A DNA stretch of 64,000 nt from contig CANRGH010000003.1 in NCBI GenBank assembly GCA_947630135.1, forward strand, positions 62,001-126,000, written 5' to 3'. A program made the translations under genes and the position numbers. The notes under the pieces are model-generated. The model searched no databases. It saw only the letters and a program-made list of their open reading frames with translations, and was not told the DNA's origin. Within the stretch, counting starts at the first letter, position 1, and the number at the start of each line of letters is the position of its first letter. This document shows positions 1-11,680 of the stretch, piece after piece. This DNA is from an uncultured Monoglobus sp. (GTDB lineage: Bacteria; Bacillota; Clostridia; Monoglobales; Monoglobaceae).

Positions 1-2
1 TG

Positions 3-2162
<2,160 letters not shown>

Positions 2163-2178
2163 AATTTAAAAATCAAGC

Positions 2179-2204
2179 GGCGGCATGGAATTCCATGCCG
2201 CCGT
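2179..2204 (+). terminator. hairpin after ppdK
   Basis: An 11-bp perfect stem (CGGCGGCATGG / CCATGCCGCCG) with an AATT loop lies 17 bases after the ppdK stop. The following T-run is short (TTCC), so it may act as an RNA 3' end or weak terminator. Confidence 0.6.
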
Positions 2205-2228
2205 TCCTATGACAAATGTGCGTTAAAC

Positions 2229-2829
2229 GCCGTAGGGGCGGACGACCTCGGCCGCCCGTCCTATTCGCTAATTACTAATCACTATGTTTGTAGGGCGGCT
2301 TGCCCACAAGCCGCCGGCCGGATGTGGGCATCCGCCCCTACGGTTTTGGGGCGAAACAAACGGGCGGATAATATCCGCCCCTACGGCGTTTTGCGTAATT
2401 TGTTCGTAAGGGGCGGCTGCGGTCGGAGCCGCGGGGCGGCAATCTGCCGCCCGTCCTATTTGCTATTCGCTAATTACTAATCACTATGTTTGTAGGGCGG
2501 CTTGCCCACAAACCGCCGGCCGGATGTGGGCATCCGGCCCTACGGTTTTTGGGACGAAACAAACGGGCGGATAATATCTGCCCCTACGGCGTTTTGCGTA
2601 ATTTGTTCGTAAGGGGCGGCTGCGGCCGGAGCCGCGGGGCGGCAATATGCCGCCCGTCCTATTTGCTAATTACTAATCACTATGTTTGTAGGGCGGCTTG
2701 CCCACAAGCCGCCGGCCGGATGTGGGCATCCGGCCCTACGGTTTTTGGGACGAAACAAACGGGCGGATAATATCCGGCCCTACGGTTTTGGGGACGAAAC
2801 AAACGGGCGGATAATATCCGCCCATACGA
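2229..2829. repeat. tandem REP-like hairpin cassettes
   Basis: No gene is seen here. A compound cassette of about 200 bp is repeated nearly three times: the landmark CACTATGTTTGTAGGGC starts at 2280, 2482 and 2678. Each copy strings together short palindromes flanked by GTAGGG...CCCTAC ends: GGGCGGATAATATCCGCCC, CCGGATG-tggg-CATCCGG, GGCGGCTTG-ccca-CAAGCCGCC and GGGCGGCAATATGCCGCCC. They are joined by an AT-rich linker (GCTAATTACTAATCACTA). The same modules recur near 32.8, 54.1-54.7 and 56.6 kb. The array ends about 10 bp before a RAYT transposase gene, the classical partner of REP elements. Confidence 0.9.
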
Positions 2830-2839
2830 AATAAATATT

Positions 2840-3325
2840 ATGAATAATAGAAAACATCCTCGTTTAAACGAATTTGATTATACACAACCCGGCGGATATT
2901 TTGTAACTGTATGTACAAAAAATAAATCGAAAATATTATGTAATATCGTACATGATATAAAATCAAACGAAACATCTGTTGAGTTATCCGCGTATGGCAA
3001 AATTGTTGATAAATATATAAGGAACATAAATGTGGTTTATGACGGTGTAAAAGTATCGAAATATGTTATTATGCCTAATCATCTGCATATTTTATTTGTA
3101 TTTAATGATTTACTTGATATTGAGCGCAAAGGCGCGGCGCGCCGCACAAGCTTGCAGACGATTATAAGATCGTTGAAAACCATGGTTACAAAAGAAATCG
3201 GCAAATCTATATAGCAGCCGTCGTTTTATGAAAAAATAGTGCGTACAAAAAGAGATTTTAAAGACATATGGAAATACATTGACGAAAATCCATTGAAATG
3301 GGTGAATGATGATTATTATATTTAA
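2840..3325 (+). pseudogene. RAYT (REP-associated Y1 transposase), interrupted by an in-frame TAG
   Basis: An IS200-like HUH transposase of the REP-associated type (Y1_Tnp family). The N-terminal part reads YFVTVCTKNK and then MPNHLHIL, which carries the His-x-His metal-binding motif. An in-frame TAG at 3212-3214 stops it after 124 residues, but the same frame continues to a TAA at 3323-3325 with the expected family C-terminus (QPSFYEKIVR, then IWKYIDENPLKW). The family has Trp just before this motif, so TGG to TAG is the simplest explanation. The stop removes the C-terminal segment with the Tyr residues expected to include the catalytic one. The gene is AT-richer than its neighbours, consistent with transfer. 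TAG is an ordinary stop elsewhere in the window. Confidence 0.88.
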
Positions 3326-3455
3326 TGTATTTTATATATAAGCATGTCCCCGGCGCGAGGCGGGGGGGCTGCTTTTGGGCTTTTTCTTGCGCAATGTGTG
3401 CAGAAAATTACTTTGATTTTGATTAAATTTGTGTAAATTTTACCGAAATTTTTTC

Positions 3456-3484
3456 TTGACAATATTTGCTTAAGGTAGTATAAT
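3456..3484 (+). promoter_or_regulatory. consensus sigma-A promoter of the S10 operon
   Basis: TTGACA at 3456-3461 and TATAAT at 3479-3484 are separated by exactly 17 bp, a perfect consensus, as expected for the main ribosomal protein operon. Transcription should start near 3491, giving a leader of about 290 nt. Confidence 0.9.
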
Positions 3485-3490
3485 AATCGA

Positions 3491-3778
3491 GTGTGACGCG
3501 ACCACGACTATGATCCCGGAGGTGGCAAACGGCGTGAATACGTCGGTTTGGGAATTTCGGGGGAGATTGTCCGGTTTCGAAAAACAGGGCGGAAGGTCAC
3601 ATTTTTATGAATACGGATTTGCTTTGCTCCCGCGGGATTTTTGCGGGCTTTTGGCAAAACTGTGTCAATTCCTCCCGAGTGCGTATCCGAAAGGATATGT
3701 TATTCGGGTTTAATTATTCGATCCGCGCGAAACGCCCGGCGCGGTGTAAAACTTATTATATAAGGAGGGTATTTAAGA
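3491..3778 (+). promoter_or_regulatory. long 5' leader of rpsJ, possible r-protein control region
   Basis: About 288 nt without a convincing gene. A short frame at 3510-3713 has no family resemblance. A GC hairpin followed by T's lies near 3630-3655 (CCCGC ... GCGGG then CTTTT), which could act as an attenuator. The SD before rpsJ (AAGGAGGGT) is strong. A leader this long between a perfect promoter and rpsJ suggests feedback control by an operon protein; that is inference. Confidence 0.45.
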
Positions 3779-4087
3779 ATGGCGACAGAAAAAATCAGAA
3801 TCAGACTTAAGGCTTATGACTCAAATCTCATTGACCAGAGCGCGGCTAAGATCGTGGAGACGGCCAAGAGAACAGGCGCGAAGGTTTCGGGCCCCATCCC
3901 GCTTCCCACAAAGAAGGAGATCGTCACGATCTTAAGAGCGGTTCATATGTACAAGGATTCGCGCGAGCAGTTCGAGCTCAGAACTCACAAGAGACTGATC
4001 GACGTTATCGGTCCCAACGGAAAGACGATAGACGCTCTTAAGCATCTTGACCTGCCCGCAGGCGTTGACATTGAATTAAAAATTTAA
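3779..4087 (+). CDS. rpsJ: 30S ribosomal protein S10
   Basis: 102 residues, the usual length. The protein sits in the head of the 30S subunit and in other bacteria also serves as NusE in antitermination. The family signature runs from [14 protein letters not shown] through the conserved RTHKRLIDV segment. First gene of the S10 block, preceded by AAGGAGGGT about ten bases before the ATG. An 84-nt gap with a small hairpin separates it from rplC. Confidence 0.98.
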   Translation: MATEKIRIRLKAYDSNLIDQSAAKIVETAKRTGAKVSGPIPLPTKKEIVTILRAVHMYKDSREQFELRTHKRLIDVIGPNGKTIDALKHLDLPAGVDIELKI

Positions 4088-4171
4088 TTTGGTTAAGTTG
4101 AGTTATCAACCGCTGACCCGCGGGTATGTTTAAGCCTAAACCGATGCCCGTGTAAATAGGAGGAGAATTTT

Positions 4172-4807
4172 ATGAAAAAGGCAATCTTAGGAAAAAAGAT
4201 TGGTATGACACAGGTCTTCACCGAGGACGGACAGCTTATCCCCGTTTCGGTTATCGAGGCCGGTCCGTGTCCGGTGGTACAGAAGAAAACCGAGGATGTT
4301 GACGGCTACACCGCCGTTCAGGTCGGTTTTGAGGACAAGAAGGAAAGACGCGCCAACAAGCCCGAGAAGGGACATTTCGGCAAGGCCGGTGTTCCGGTCA
4401 AGAAGCACCTCAAGGAGCTCAAGCTGGACGGCGCGGCCGATATGAACGTCGGCGACAAGCTGACGGTCGCTCAGTTTGAGGAAGGCGAGACGGTCGACGT
4501 TACCGGAACCAGCAAGGGTCACGGATACGCCGGCGTTATCAAGAGATGGGGAACCCACAGAGGCCCCATGACTCACGGCTCCCACTATCACAGAGGCCCC
4601 GGTTCGATGGGCGCCTGCTCGGATCCGTCGAGAGTTTTCAAGGGCAAGAAGCTGCCGGGACACTTCGGTGTCGACAAGGTGACAATTCTTAACCTTGATT
4701 TGGTTAAAATAGACACAGAGCGCAATCTTCTGTTGGTTAAGGGCTCGATCCCGGGTCCCAAGGGCGGCTTGGTTGTTGTTCGCAACGCAGTCAAGGCTCA
4801 GTCCTAA
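4172..4807 (+). CDS. rplC: 50S ribosomal protein L3
   Basis: 211 residues, full length. L3 is an early assembly protein whose extension reaches toward the peptidyl-transferase centre. The typical start ([13 protein letters not shown]) and the central Gly/His-rich loop ([18 protein letters not shown]) are present. GGAGGAG lies upstream of the ATG. Second gene of the S10 operon, before rplD. Confidence 0.98.
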   Translation: MKKAILGKKIGMTQVFTEDGQLIPVSVIEAGPCPVVQKKTEDVDGYTAVQVGFEDKKERRANKPEKGHFGKAGVPVKKHLKELKLDGAADMNVGDKLTVAQFEEGETVDVTGTSKGHGYAGVIKRWGTHRGPMTHGSHYHRGPGSMGACSDPSRVFKGKKLPGHFGVDKVTILNLDLVKIDTERNLLLVKGSIPGPKGGLVVVRNAVKAQS

Positions 4808-4834
4808 AGCAGCAGAGAGAGGAGGATATAGAGA

Positions 4835-5458
4835 ATGCCTACAGTAGACGTTTATAATACCGACGGCCAGGTTGTCGGTTCGATAGATTTGAATGAAAAC
4901 GTGTTTGGCGTAGAAGTCAACGAAAGCGTTATGCATGAAGTGGTTGTGAATTATCTGGCCAACCAGAGACAGGGCACACAGTCAACGCTGACCCGCACAG
5001 AGGTCCGCGGCGGCGGCATCAAGCCCTGGCGCCAGAAGGACACAGGCCGCGCGAGACAGGGCAGTATCCGCGCTCCCCAGTGGGTAGGCGGCGGCGTCGC
5101 CCTCGGCCCCAAGCCCAGAGACTACAGATACAGAGTAAACAAGAAGACGAGACAGCTCGCGCTTAAATCCGCTCTGTCATCCAAGGTGGAGGACAGCGAC
5201 ATCATCGTTCTCGACTCGCTGACATGCGACGAGTACAAGACGAAGCAGATCGCGGATATGCTTAAGAAGCTGGACGTTACGGAAAAGGCGCTTATCGTTC
5301 TTCCCGAGGCTGACAAAAAGATAGTCAACTCGGCGAGAAACATCAAGGGTGTTGACGCGACATATGTCGGCTCGATCAACACATACGAAGTGCTTAACCA
5401 CACAAAGTGCATCATTTTGAAGGATGCGGTCACTAAGCTCGAGGAGGTGTACGCGTAA
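4835..5458 (+). CDS. rplD: 50S ribosomal protein L4
   Basis: 207 residues. L4 lines the exit tunnel through its basic loop (around [19 protein letters not shown]) and is the autogenous repressor of the S10 operon in E. coli; whether it acts so here is unknown. Its stop shares a base with the rplW start (TAATG), so the two are translationally coupled. The SD is GAGAGGAGGA. Confidence 0.98.
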   Translation: MPTVDVYNTDGQVVGSIDLNENVFGVEVNESVMHEVVVNYLANQRQGTQSTLTRTEVRGGGIKPWRQKDTGRARQGSIRAPQWVGGGVALGPKPRDYRYRVNKKTRQLALKSALSSKVEDSDIIVLDSLTCDEYKTKQIADMLKKLDVTEKALIVLPEADKKIVNSARNIKGVDATYVGSINTYEVLNHTKCIILKDAVTKLEEVYA

Positions 5459-5742
5459 TGGTAGCGCACGATATTATCAGAAGACCTATCATAACAGAGA
5501 AGAGTATGGATCAGGTCGCGGACAGAAAGTACACTTTCGAGGTTGCGAAAGGCGCAAACAAGATAGAGATCAAAAAGGCTGTTGAAGAGATCTTCAAGGT
5601 TGAGGTCGAGAGAGTGACGACCATGAACTACAAGGGCAAGCCCAAGAGACAGGGCATGCACTTCGGCAAGAGAGCCGACTGGAAAAAGGCGGTCGTTAAG
5701 CTCACCCCTGGCAGCAAGACAATCGAGTTGTTTGAAGCGTAA
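5458..5742 (+). CDS. rplW: 50S ribosomal protein L23
   Basis: 94 residues, normal length. L23 sits at the tunnel exit and is the docking site for SRP and trigger factor. The start ([14 protein letters not shown]) is typical of the family. It overlaps rplD by one base, with its SD (GAGGAGGTG) inside the rplD coding end. Confidence 0.98.
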   Translation: MVAHDIIRRPIITEKSMDQVADRKYTFEVAKGANKIEIKKAVEEIFKVEVERVTTMNYKGKPKRQGMHFGKRADWKKAVVKLTPGSKTIELFEA

Positions 5743-5779
5743 TAAACCTTGAAAAATTGCAGATAAGGAGATTTGAAAA

Positions 5780-6613
5780 ATGGGAATTAAAAAATATAAT
5801 CCTACAACACCTTCGCTGCGTCAGATGACATGTTCTACATTTGAGGAGATTGACAAGGTAGCGCCCGAGAAATCTCTGCTCCGCCCCTTAAAGAGCAAGG
5901 CGGGACGCAACTCATACGGTAGAATTACTGTAAGACACCGCGGCGGCGGCACAAAAAGAAAGTACAGAATTATTGACTTTAAGAGAAACAAGGACGGAAT
6001 GGAAGCCACCGTTCAGTCCATCGAGTACGATCCCAACAGATCGGCCAATATCGCTCTCATTCAGTACGAGGACGGAGTTAAGAATTACATCATAGCTCCT
6101 CTGGGCCTCAAGAAGGGCGACAAGATAATTTCCGGCGACGGAGCCGACATCAAGCCCGGCAACGCAATGGAGATCAAGAACATCCCGGTCGGCACAATGA
6201 TCTACAACATTGAGCTCAGCCCCGGCAAGGGCGGCCAGATGGTAAGAAGCGCCGGCAATACGGCTCAGCTCATGGCTAAGGAGAACGGATACGCGCAGGT
6301 AAGACTGCCGAGCGGCGAGGTAAGAATGGTTCGCCTCAACTGCCGCGCCACGATCGGTCAGGTCGGCAACGCCGATTATGAGAATATCAATCTGGGCAAG
6401 GCCGGAAGAAAGCGTCACATGGGCTGGCGCCCCACGGTTCGCGGAGTTGTCATGAACCCCAACGACCATCCGCACGGCGGTGGTGAGGGTAAGTCCCCGA
6501 TCGGTATGCCCAGTCCCGTTACCCCTTGGGGTAAGCCCACGCTGGGTTATAAGACAAGAAACAAGAAGAAGGCGTCAAACAAGTTTATTGTTAAGAGACG
6601 CAACAGTAAATAA
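5780..6613 (+). CDS. rplB: 50S ribosomal protein L2
   Basis: 277 residues, the expected size. L2 is needed for subunit joining and peptidyl-transferase activity. The C-terminal [15 protein letters not shown] segment with the functionally important His is intact. The start [15 protein letters not shown] is canonical. SD AAGGAG. Between rplW and rpsS. Confidence 0.98.
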   Translation: MGIKKYNPTTPSLRQMTCSTFEEIDKVAPEKSLLRPLKSKAGRNSYGRITVRHRGGGTKRKYRIIDFKRNKDGMEATVQSIEYDPNRSANIALIQYEDGVKNYIIAPLGLKKGDKIISGDGADIKPGNAMEIKNIPVGTMIYNIELSPGKGGQMVRSAGNTAQLMAKENGYAQVRLPSGEVRMVRLNCRATIGQVGNADYENINLGKAGRKRHMGWRPTVRGVVMNPNDHPHGGGEGKSPIGMPSPVTPWGKPTLGYKTRNKKKASNKFIVKRRNSK

Positions 6614-6626
6614 GGAGGGAATATAA

Positions 6627-6899
6627 ATGGGCAGAAGTGTTAAAAAAGGACCTTTCGTGGATCAGAAGCTTCTGGCGAGAATTGTCGCCATGAACGAGAA
6701 AAACGAAAAGAACGTACTCAAGACCTGGTCAAGGGCTTCCACAATATTCCCTGAGATGGTAGGTCATACCATTGCGGTTTATGACGGAAGAAAGCACGTT
6801 CCCGTGTATGTCAGTGAGGACATGGTCGGCCACAAGCTGGGCGAGTTCGCTCCCACAAGAACATTCAGGGGTCACGCCGGCGCCAAGACAACGGGCTAA
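6627..6899 (+). CDS. rpsS: 30S ribosomal protein S19
   Basis: 90 residues. S19 forms a complex with S13 in the head of the small subunit near the A site. The family start ([12 protein letters not shown]) and the C-terminal [11 protein letters not shown] motif are clear. Only 13 bases separate it from rplB, with AAGGAGGG in the gap. Confidence 0.98.
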   Translation: MGRSVKKGPFVDQKLLARIVAMNEKNEKNVLKTWSRASTIFPEMVGHTIAVYDGRKHVPVYVSEDMVGHKLGEFAPTRTFRGHAGAKTTG

Positions 6900-6945
6900 G
6901 GCGCGTATTTAAAGAAAACAGAGTATTGAAAGGAGCCATACAGAT

Positions 6946-7281
6946 ATGGAAGCAGTAGCAAAGGTTACTCATGTGCGTATTGCGCCGCGCAAGGTCCGCA
7001 TCGTTATCGACCTTATCAGGAACAAGCCGGTAGGCGAAGCGATCGGTATTCTGAAGCATACGCCCAAGGCGGCGAGCCCTGTTGTTGAAAAGCTTTTGAA
7101 CTCCGCGATAGCAAACGCCGAGAACAACCACCAGATGGATGTTGAAAAGCTGTATATCTCGGAGATCTACGCCGATCAGGGCCCCACGCTCAAGAGGATA
7201 CAGGCGAGAGCGAAAGGCCGCGCATTCAGAATAAACAAGAAAACAAGCCACATTACAATAAAACTTCAGGAGAAGGAATAA
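6946..7281 (+). CDS. rplV: 50S ribosomal protein L22
   Basis: 111 residues. L22 contacts every domain of 23S rRNA and its beta-hairpin lines the exit tunnel, where macrolide-resistance changes are known in other species. The recognisable segments are [18 protein letters not shown] and the C-terminal [25 protein letters not shown]. Confidence 0.97.
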   Translation: MEAVAKVTHVRIAPRKVRIVIDLIRNKPVGEAIGILKHTPKAASPVVEKLLNSAIANAENNHQMDVEKLYISEIYADQGPTLKRIQARAKGRAFRINKKTSHITIKLQEKE

Positions 7282-7298
7282 GATAGGAGGAAAACAGC

Positions 7299-8042
7299 AT
7301 GGGTCAGAAAGTTAATCCGCATGGTCTCAGAGTAGGTATAATAAAAGACTGGGATTCACGTTGGTTTGCGAGCAAGAAAGACTTCGGCGACAGCCTCGTT
7401 GAGGACTATAACCTCAGAAAATTCTTGAAAGAGAAGTTATTCCAGGCCGGAGTTGCAAAAATAGAAATCGAGAAATTCGCGAACAAGGTTCGCATTTCAA
7501 TCCATGCCGGCAAGCCGGGCATAGTTATCGGCAAGGGCGGCAGCGAGATTGAGAAGCTCAAGAAAGAGCTTGAGAAGATGACGGGCAAGACAATAATCTT
7601 AAACGTTATCGAGGTAAGAAGCCCCGACCTCAACGCGCAGCTTGTGGCCGAGAACATTGCGTCTCAGCTTGAGAGACGTATCTCGTTCAGAAAGGCAATG
7701 AAGCAGTGCATGGGCAGAGCCATGAAGCTGGGCGCCAAGGGTATCAAGACTCAGGTTTCGGGCCGCGTCGGCGGAGCCGAGATCGCCAGAGTCGAGCATT
7801 ACCACGAGGGCACAATTCCGCTGCAGACACTGAGAGCGGACATCGACTACGGTTTTGCCGAGGCCAACACGACCTACGGCAGAATAGGCGTTAAGACATG
7901 GATCTATAACGGTGAGGTCCTCACCGACAAAGGTGCGGCAGGAAACACAAACAACAGCCGTCCTCGCTCAAGAAGGAACAGATCGGACGCTCCCGGCGGC
8001 AGACAGCGCAGGAACTCCGACCAGAGAGGAGGCAGAAGATAA
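7299..8042 (+). CDS. rpsC: 30S ribosomal protein S3
   Basis: 247 residues. S3 lies at the mRNA entry pore and contributes to helicase activity. An N-terminal KH domain is marked by [11 protein letters not shown], followed by the S3 C-terminal domain. The last 35 or so residues form an Arg/Gly/Asn-rich tail, longer than the minimal family core and probably disordered. The stop overlaps the rplP start (TAATG). Confidence 0.98.
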   Translation: MGQKVNPHGLRVGIIKDWDSRWFASKKDFGDSLVEDYNLRKFLKEKLFQAGVAKIEIEKFANKVRISIHAGKPGIVIGKGGSEIEKLKKELEKMTGKTIILNVIEVRSPDLNAQLVAENIASQLERRISFRKAMKQCMGRAMKLGAKGIKTQVSGRVGGAEIARVEHYHEGTIPLQTLRADIDYGFAEANTTYGRIGVKTWIYNGEVLTDKGAAGNTNNSRPRSRRNRSDAPGGRQRRNSDQRGGRR

Positions 8043-8473
8043 TGTTATCCCCTAAGAGAGTTAAATACAGAAGAGTTCACCGCGGACGCATGAAGGGCGC
8101 CGCGCACAGAGGAAACCTCGTGACATACGGAGAGTACGGCCTTCAGGCGACAGCTCCCGCGTGGGTGACAAGCAATCAGATCGAGGCCGCTCGTGTAGCG
8201 ATGACGCGTTACACCAAGAGAGGCGGTAAGGTTTGGATCAAGATATTCCCCGATAAGAGCGTAACCAAGAAGCCCGCCGAGACCCGTATGGGTAAAGGTA
8301 AGGGCGCGCCCGAGTACTGGGTAGCGGTGGTTAAGCCCGGAAAAGTTATGTTTGAAATAGGCGGCGTTTCGGAGGATGTCGCTCGCGAGGCGCTGCGTCT
8401 TGCCATGCACAAGCTTCCGATGAAATGCAAGTTTGTCAGAAAGGCTGACCAGGAAACGGAAGGTGATAGTTAA
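8042..8473 (+). CDS. rplP: 50S ribosomal protein L16
   Basis: 143 residues. L16 organises the A-tRNA site of the 50S subunit. Landmarks are [15 protein letters not shown] and the [19 protein letters not shown] segment. One-base overlaps with rpsC before it and rpmC after it imply coupled translation; its SD (AGAGGAGG) is inside rpsC. Confidence 0.98.
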   Translation: MLSPKRVKYRRVHRGRMKGAAHRGNLVTYGEYGLQATAPAWVTSNQIEAARVAMTRYTKRGGKVWIKIFPDKSVTKKPAETRMGKGKGAPEYWVAVVKPGKVMFEIGGVSEDVAREALRLAMHKLPMKCKFVRKADQETEGDS

Positions 8474-8685
8474 TGAAAATTAATGAAATTAGAGATCTTT
8501 CAACTCAAGAGCTTGAGGATAAGGTTCAGGACTTAAAGGAAGAACTGTTTAACTTACGTTTTCAAAACGCTACCAACCAGCTTGACAATCCGATGAGAAT
8601 GGTTAGCGTTAAGAAGGAAATCGCAAGATGCAAGACGGTTATAAAAGAAAAGCAGCTCGGTTTGAACACCGGCATTAACGCGTAG
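8473..8685 (+). CDS. rpmC: 50S ribosomal protein L29
   Basis: 70 residues, two-helix coiled protein beside L23 at the tunnel exit. The motif [17 protein letters not shown] is diagnostic. It starts on the last base of rplP (TAATG), with AAGGTG upstream. Confidence 0.97.
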   Translation: MKINEIRDLSTQELEDKVQDLKEELFNLRFQNATNQLDNPMRMVSVKKEIARCKTVIKEKQLGLNTGINA

Positions 8686-8698
8686 GAGGTGCGGATAA

Positions 8699-8956
8699 AT
8701 GGAAGAGCGTAATTATCGTAAGACTCGTGTCGGCGAGGTAACAAGCGACAAGATGGATAAGACAATCGTTGTTGCCATCAAAGAGAATGTAAAGCACCCC
8801 CTCTATAACAAGGTAATGAAGAGAACCTATAAGCTTAAGGCCCACGACGAGAACAACGAGTGCGGCGTTGGCGACAGAGTAAGGGTTATGGAGACCAGAC
8901 CTCTCTCGAAGGACAAGAGATGGAGACTGGTCGAGATAATTGAGAAAGCGAAATAA
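8699..8956 (+). CDS. rpsQ: 30S ribosomal protein S17
   Basis: 85 residues, an OB-fold primary binder of 16S rRNA. Typical segments are [16 protein letters not shown] and the C-terminal [25 protein letters not shown]. It lies 13 bases after rpmC. Confidence 0.98.
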   Translation: MEERNYRKTRVGEVTSDKMDKTIVVAIKENVKHPLYNKVMKRTYKLKAHDENNECGVGDRVRVMETRPLSKDKRWRLVEIIEKAK

Positions 8957-9022
8957 TCGCGAATTTGCCGATTTAAAGCTTGGTAATCCAGAGTTTAGAA
9001 TTCAGATAGGAGGAAATCCGTT

Positions 9023-9391
9023 ATGGTACAACAGCAAACTATCTTAAAGGTTGCTGACAACAGCGGCGCTAAGGAGATCCTGTGCATCCGCGTTATGGGC
9101 GGTTCTTTCAGAAGATACGGAAATATAGGCGACGTTATAACCGCTTCGGTCAAAAAAGCAACGCCCGGCGGCGGTGTTAAGAAGGGTGACGTTGTCAAGG
9201 CCGTTATCGTCCGCACCAAGAAGGGTATACAGAGAAACGACGGCTCAAAGATCAGATTTGACGAGAACGCCGCGGTTTTGATCAGGGATGACAAGACCCC
9301 GAGAGGAACACGTATATTCGGTCCTGTCGCGAGAGAGCTGAGAGACAAGGATTACATGAAAATTCTGTCTCTTGCCCCCGAGGTATTATAA
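9023..9391 (+). CDS. rplN: 50S ribosomal protein L14
   Basis: 122 residues, exactly the usual length. L14 forms an intersubunit bridge and is the landing site of the silencing factor RsfS. Motifs are the start [18 protein letters not shown] and the C-terminal [23 protein letters not shown]. Confidence 0.98.
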   Translation: MVQQQTILKVADNSGAKEILCIRVMGGSFRRYGNIGDVITASVKKATPGGGVKKGDVVKAVIVRTKKGIQRNDGSKIRFDENAAVLIRDDKTPRGTRIFGPVARELRDKDYMKILSLAPEVL

Positions 9392-9458
9392 CCGCGCGGC
9401 GGATATTAAATTGAGCTAAGGCCGGCCGTGCCGGCAGAATATGAATAGGAGGAATACG

Positions 9459-9779
9459 ATGTCTACAAAAATGCATGTCAGAACCGGCGATCAGGTTATT
9501 GTTCGCAGCGGCAAAGACAAGGGCAAAAAAGGCAAGGTTTTATCCGTTAACAAGGATAAGCGCACCGTTATCGTAGAAGGCGTATCTGTTGCCACAAAGC
9601 ACGTTAAGCCCCGCAGAATGGGCGAGGTTGGCGGAATTGTCAAGCAGGAGACACCGATTTACGCCTGCAAGGTTATGCACGTCTGCGACAAGTGCGGAGC
9701 AGCCACCCGCATAGGCCGCAGGGTCCTTGAGGACGGCTCGCACGTGCGCTACTGCAAAAAGTGCGGAGAAACGTTTTAA
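9459..9779 (+). CDS. rplX: 50S ribosomal protein L24, zinc-ribbon form
   Basis: 106 residues from the ATG at 9459. An upstream in-frame ATG at 9441 is rejected because its first codons are the ribosome-binding site itself (TAGGAGG). The KOW motif occupies residues 8-35 (GDQVIVRSGKDKGKKGKV). The C-terminal half carries two CxxC pairs (Cys76/79 and Cys99/102), so this is the zinc-binding form known in many Clostridia, unlike the Cys-free L24 of Bacillus subtilis. L24 initiates 50S assembly. Confidence 0.96.
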   Translation: MSTKMHVRTGDQVIVRSGKDKGKKGKVLSVNKDKRTVIVEGVSVATKHVKPRRMGEVGGIVKQETPIYACKVMHVCDKCGAATRIGRRVLEDGSHVRYCKKCGETF

Positions 9780-9811
9780 CCCAAACTTCAGGAAGGAGGT
9801 AAAAGTCTGAA

Positions 9812-10348
9812 ATGAGACTTGAAGAGAGATATAACAAAGAGATCAAGGACGCGTTAATGGCAAAGTTCAACTATAAGAGCGTTATGGAGATCCCCAAGCT
9901 CGTTAAGGTTGTTGTCAACATGGGCGTAAGCGACGCCAGAGAGAACTCAAAGGCCTGCGACAGCGCGGCCGGCGACCTTGCTGTTATCACGGGCCAGAAG
10001 GCTGTTATAACCAAGGCCAAGAAGTCCGTAGCGCAGTTTAAGGTAAGAGAAGGCATGAATCTCGGCTGCAAGGTTACGCTCAGACGCTCGCGCATGTATG
10101 AGTTTGTTGACAGACTCTTTAACGCGGCCCTGCCCCGAGTACGCGACTTCAGAGGAATCAACCCCAACTCTTTCGACGGCAGAGGCAACTATAACCTCGG
10201 CGTTAAAGAGCAGCTTATATTCCCCGAGATCGAGTATGACAAGATCGACAAGATCAGAGGTATGGATATAACTTTTGTAACGACCGCCAAGACCGACGAG
10301 GAGGCTAAAGAGCTTCTTACTCTGATGGGCGCGCCGTTTACGAAGTAG
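9812..10348 (+). CDS. rplE: 50S ribosomal protein L5
   Basis: 178 residues, full length. L5 binds 5S rRNA and contacts the P-site tRNA. The start [16 protein letters not shown] and the central [14 protein letters not shown] and [16 protein letters not shown] stretches are canonical. SD GAAGGAGGT. Confidence 0.98.
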   Translation: MRLEERYNKEIKDALMAKFNYKSVMEIPKLVKVVVNMGVSDARENSKACDSAAGDLAVITGQKAVITKAKKSVAQFKVREGMNLGCKVTLRRSRMYEFVDRLFNAALPRVRDFRGINPNSFDGRGNYNLGVKEQLIFPEIEYDKIDKIRGMDITFVTTAKTDEEAKELLTLMGAPFTK

Positions 10349-10381
10349 CACCGAATAAGCGAATAAGGAGGAAAAAAGCTT

Positions 10382-10567
10382 ATGGCGAAAAAGGCAATGA
10401 TCAATAAGCAGCAGAAAAAGCAGAAGTATTCAACGCGCGAATACAACAGATGCAAGATATGCGGCAGACCGCACGCTTATCTCCGCAAATTCGGTATTTG
10501 CAGAATTTGCTTCCGCGAGCTTGCTTATAAGGGCCAGATTCCGGGCGTAAAGAAAGCTTCTTGGTAA
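10382..10567 (+). CDS. rpsZ: 30S ribosomal protein S14, zinc-binding type Z
   Basis: 61 residues, the short form, with a zinc site formed by Cys24/Cys27 and Cys40/Cys43 in [11 protein letters not shown] and [10 protein letters not shown]. The C-terminus [11 protein letters not shown] is diagnostic of type Z. S14 is a late assembly protein of the 30S head. Sometimes labelled rpsN. An unusually long gap of 122 nt follows before rpsH. Confidence 0.98.
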   Translation: MAKKAMINKQQKKQKYSTREYNRCKICGRPHAYLRKFGICRICFRELAYKGQIPGVKKASW

Positions 10568-10616
10568 AAAATAGGGGCTTTTGTGCAAGACAGTTACACA
10601 GTATAAAACAGAGAAT

Positions 10617-10660
10617 GGGACCAGGTGGTCTTAATTGACACGGAAAACCAAACCGGTCCC
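10617..10660 (+). promoter_or_regulatory. possible RNA hairpin in the rpsZ-rpsH gap
   Basis: GGGACC at 10617-10622 can pair with GGTCCC at 10655-10660, enclosing a GGTGGTC-containing loop. This 122-nt gap is the longest in the block from rplC to secY, and it precedes rpsH, whose product is the autogenous repressor of the spc operon in E. coli. A regulatory or processing role is inference. Confidence 0.3.
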
Positions 10661-10689
10661 GAAATCCGATAAAAAGGAGGAAAGTCTAA

Positions 10690-11088
10690 ATGCATATTAC
10701 AGATCCTATTGCTGATATGCTCACCAGAATCAGAAACGCGAACAACGCGAGACATGAGTCGGTTGACATTCCCGCTTCAAAGATGAAGAAGGCTATCGCC
10801 GAAATTCTGGTAAACGAAGGATATGTTAAGAGCGCCGAGTATATCGACGACGGCGTTCAGGGTGTAATCCGTATCACACTTAAATATGCGGAGAATAAAC
10901 AGAAGGTATTAACGGGCCTTAAGAGGGTTTCAAAGCCCGGCCTGAGATCATACGCGTCAAAGGATGAGCTGCCGAGAGTTTTAAAGGGCCTCGGTATCGC
11001 GATAATCTCGACATCCAAAGGCGTAATGACAGACAAGGAAGCGCGCCGCCAGAACGTTGGCGGAGAAGTGCTGGCATTCATTTGGTAA
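10690..11088 (+). CDS. rpsH: 30S ribosomal protein S8
   Basis: 132 residues. A primary binder of the 16S central domain and the translational repressor of the spc operon in E. coli. Typical segments are [16 protein letters not shown] and the C-terminal [20 protein letters not shown]. Strong SD AAAAAGGAGG. Confidence 0.98.
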   Translation: MHITDPIADMLTRIRNANNARHESVDIPASKMKKAIAEILVNEGYVKSAEYIDDGVQGVIRITLKYAENKQKVLTGLKRVSKPGLRSYASKDELPRVLKGLGIAIISTSKGVMTDKEARRQNVGGEVLAFIW

Positions 11089-11110
11089 GAGGAGAAAGGA
11101 GGAGAATAAA

Positions 11111-11656
11111 TTGTCACGTATAGGAAAGATGCCGATCGCTATTCCCGCGGGAGTAAACGTAACGCTCGGCGCGAACAATCAGGTGACCGTCAAGGGCCCC
11201 AAGGGCGAGCTTACGCAGACTCTTCCCGCCGAGATGGTTATCGAGAAAAACGGTGACACGATTGACGTAAAGCGTCCGTCGGACATCAAGAGACACAAAG
11301 CTCTTCATGGTCTTACTCGTTCTCTGCTGCACAATATGGTTGTCGGTACAAACGAGGGATTTAAGAAGGAGCTTGAGATAAACGGCGTCGGCTACAGAGC
11401 ACAGAAGCAGGGCAACAAGCTTGTTATGAACCTCGGCTACTCGCATCAGGTTGAGATGGAGGAGATCGACGGCATAACGATTGAGGTCCCCAAGCCGAAC
11501 CAGATCATTATCTCGGGTCCCGACAAGCAAAAGGTAGGTCAGTTTGCTGCCGAAGTAAGAGAAAAGAGACCTCCCGAGCCGTATAAGGGCAAGGGTATCA
11601 AATACGTTGATGAGCACATCAGACGTAAGGAAGGTAAGACCGGCGCTAAGAAGTAG
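11111..11656 (+). CDS. rplF: 50S ribosomal protein L6, TTG start
   Basis: 181 residues from a TTG at 11111, chosen because AAAGGAGGAGAA sits just upstream and the product starts with the family sequence [15 protein letters not shown]. The longer frame beginning at 11057 overlaps rpsH and is not used. Two L6 repeats and the C-terminal [13 protein letters not shown] are present. L6 lies near the factor-binding region of the 50S subunit. Confidence 0.97.
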   Translation: MSRIGKMPIAIPAGVNVTLGANNQVTVKGPKGELTQTLPAEMVIEKNGDTIDVKRPSDIKRHKALHGLTRSLLHNMVVGTNEGFKKELEINGVGYRAQKQGNKLVMNLGYSHQVEMEEIDGITIEVPKPNQIIISGPDKQKVGQFAAEVREKRPPEPYKGKGIKYVDEHIRRKEGKTGAKK

Positions 11657-11680
11657 CGGCCGTAAGGAGGTGCGAATTTA

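Noticed and set aside
2486-2770. 94-residue frame inside the repeat array
   Set aside because: It translates the hairpin repeats (the same peptide blocks recur), so it is not a gene.
2229-2829. CRISPR array
   Set aside because: Repeats are palindromes of varied type with 200-bp periodicity and no unique spacers of constant length; no cas genes nearby.
3212-3214. Recoded TAG (alternative genetic code or suppression)
   Set aside because: TAG ends several normal genes here (for example adk, rplF and infA's upstream neighbour), so a simple nonsense mutation is more likely.
3510-3713. 67-residue frame in the rpsJ leader
   Set aside because: Poor ribosome site placement, no homology pattern, and it overlaps likely RNA structure.
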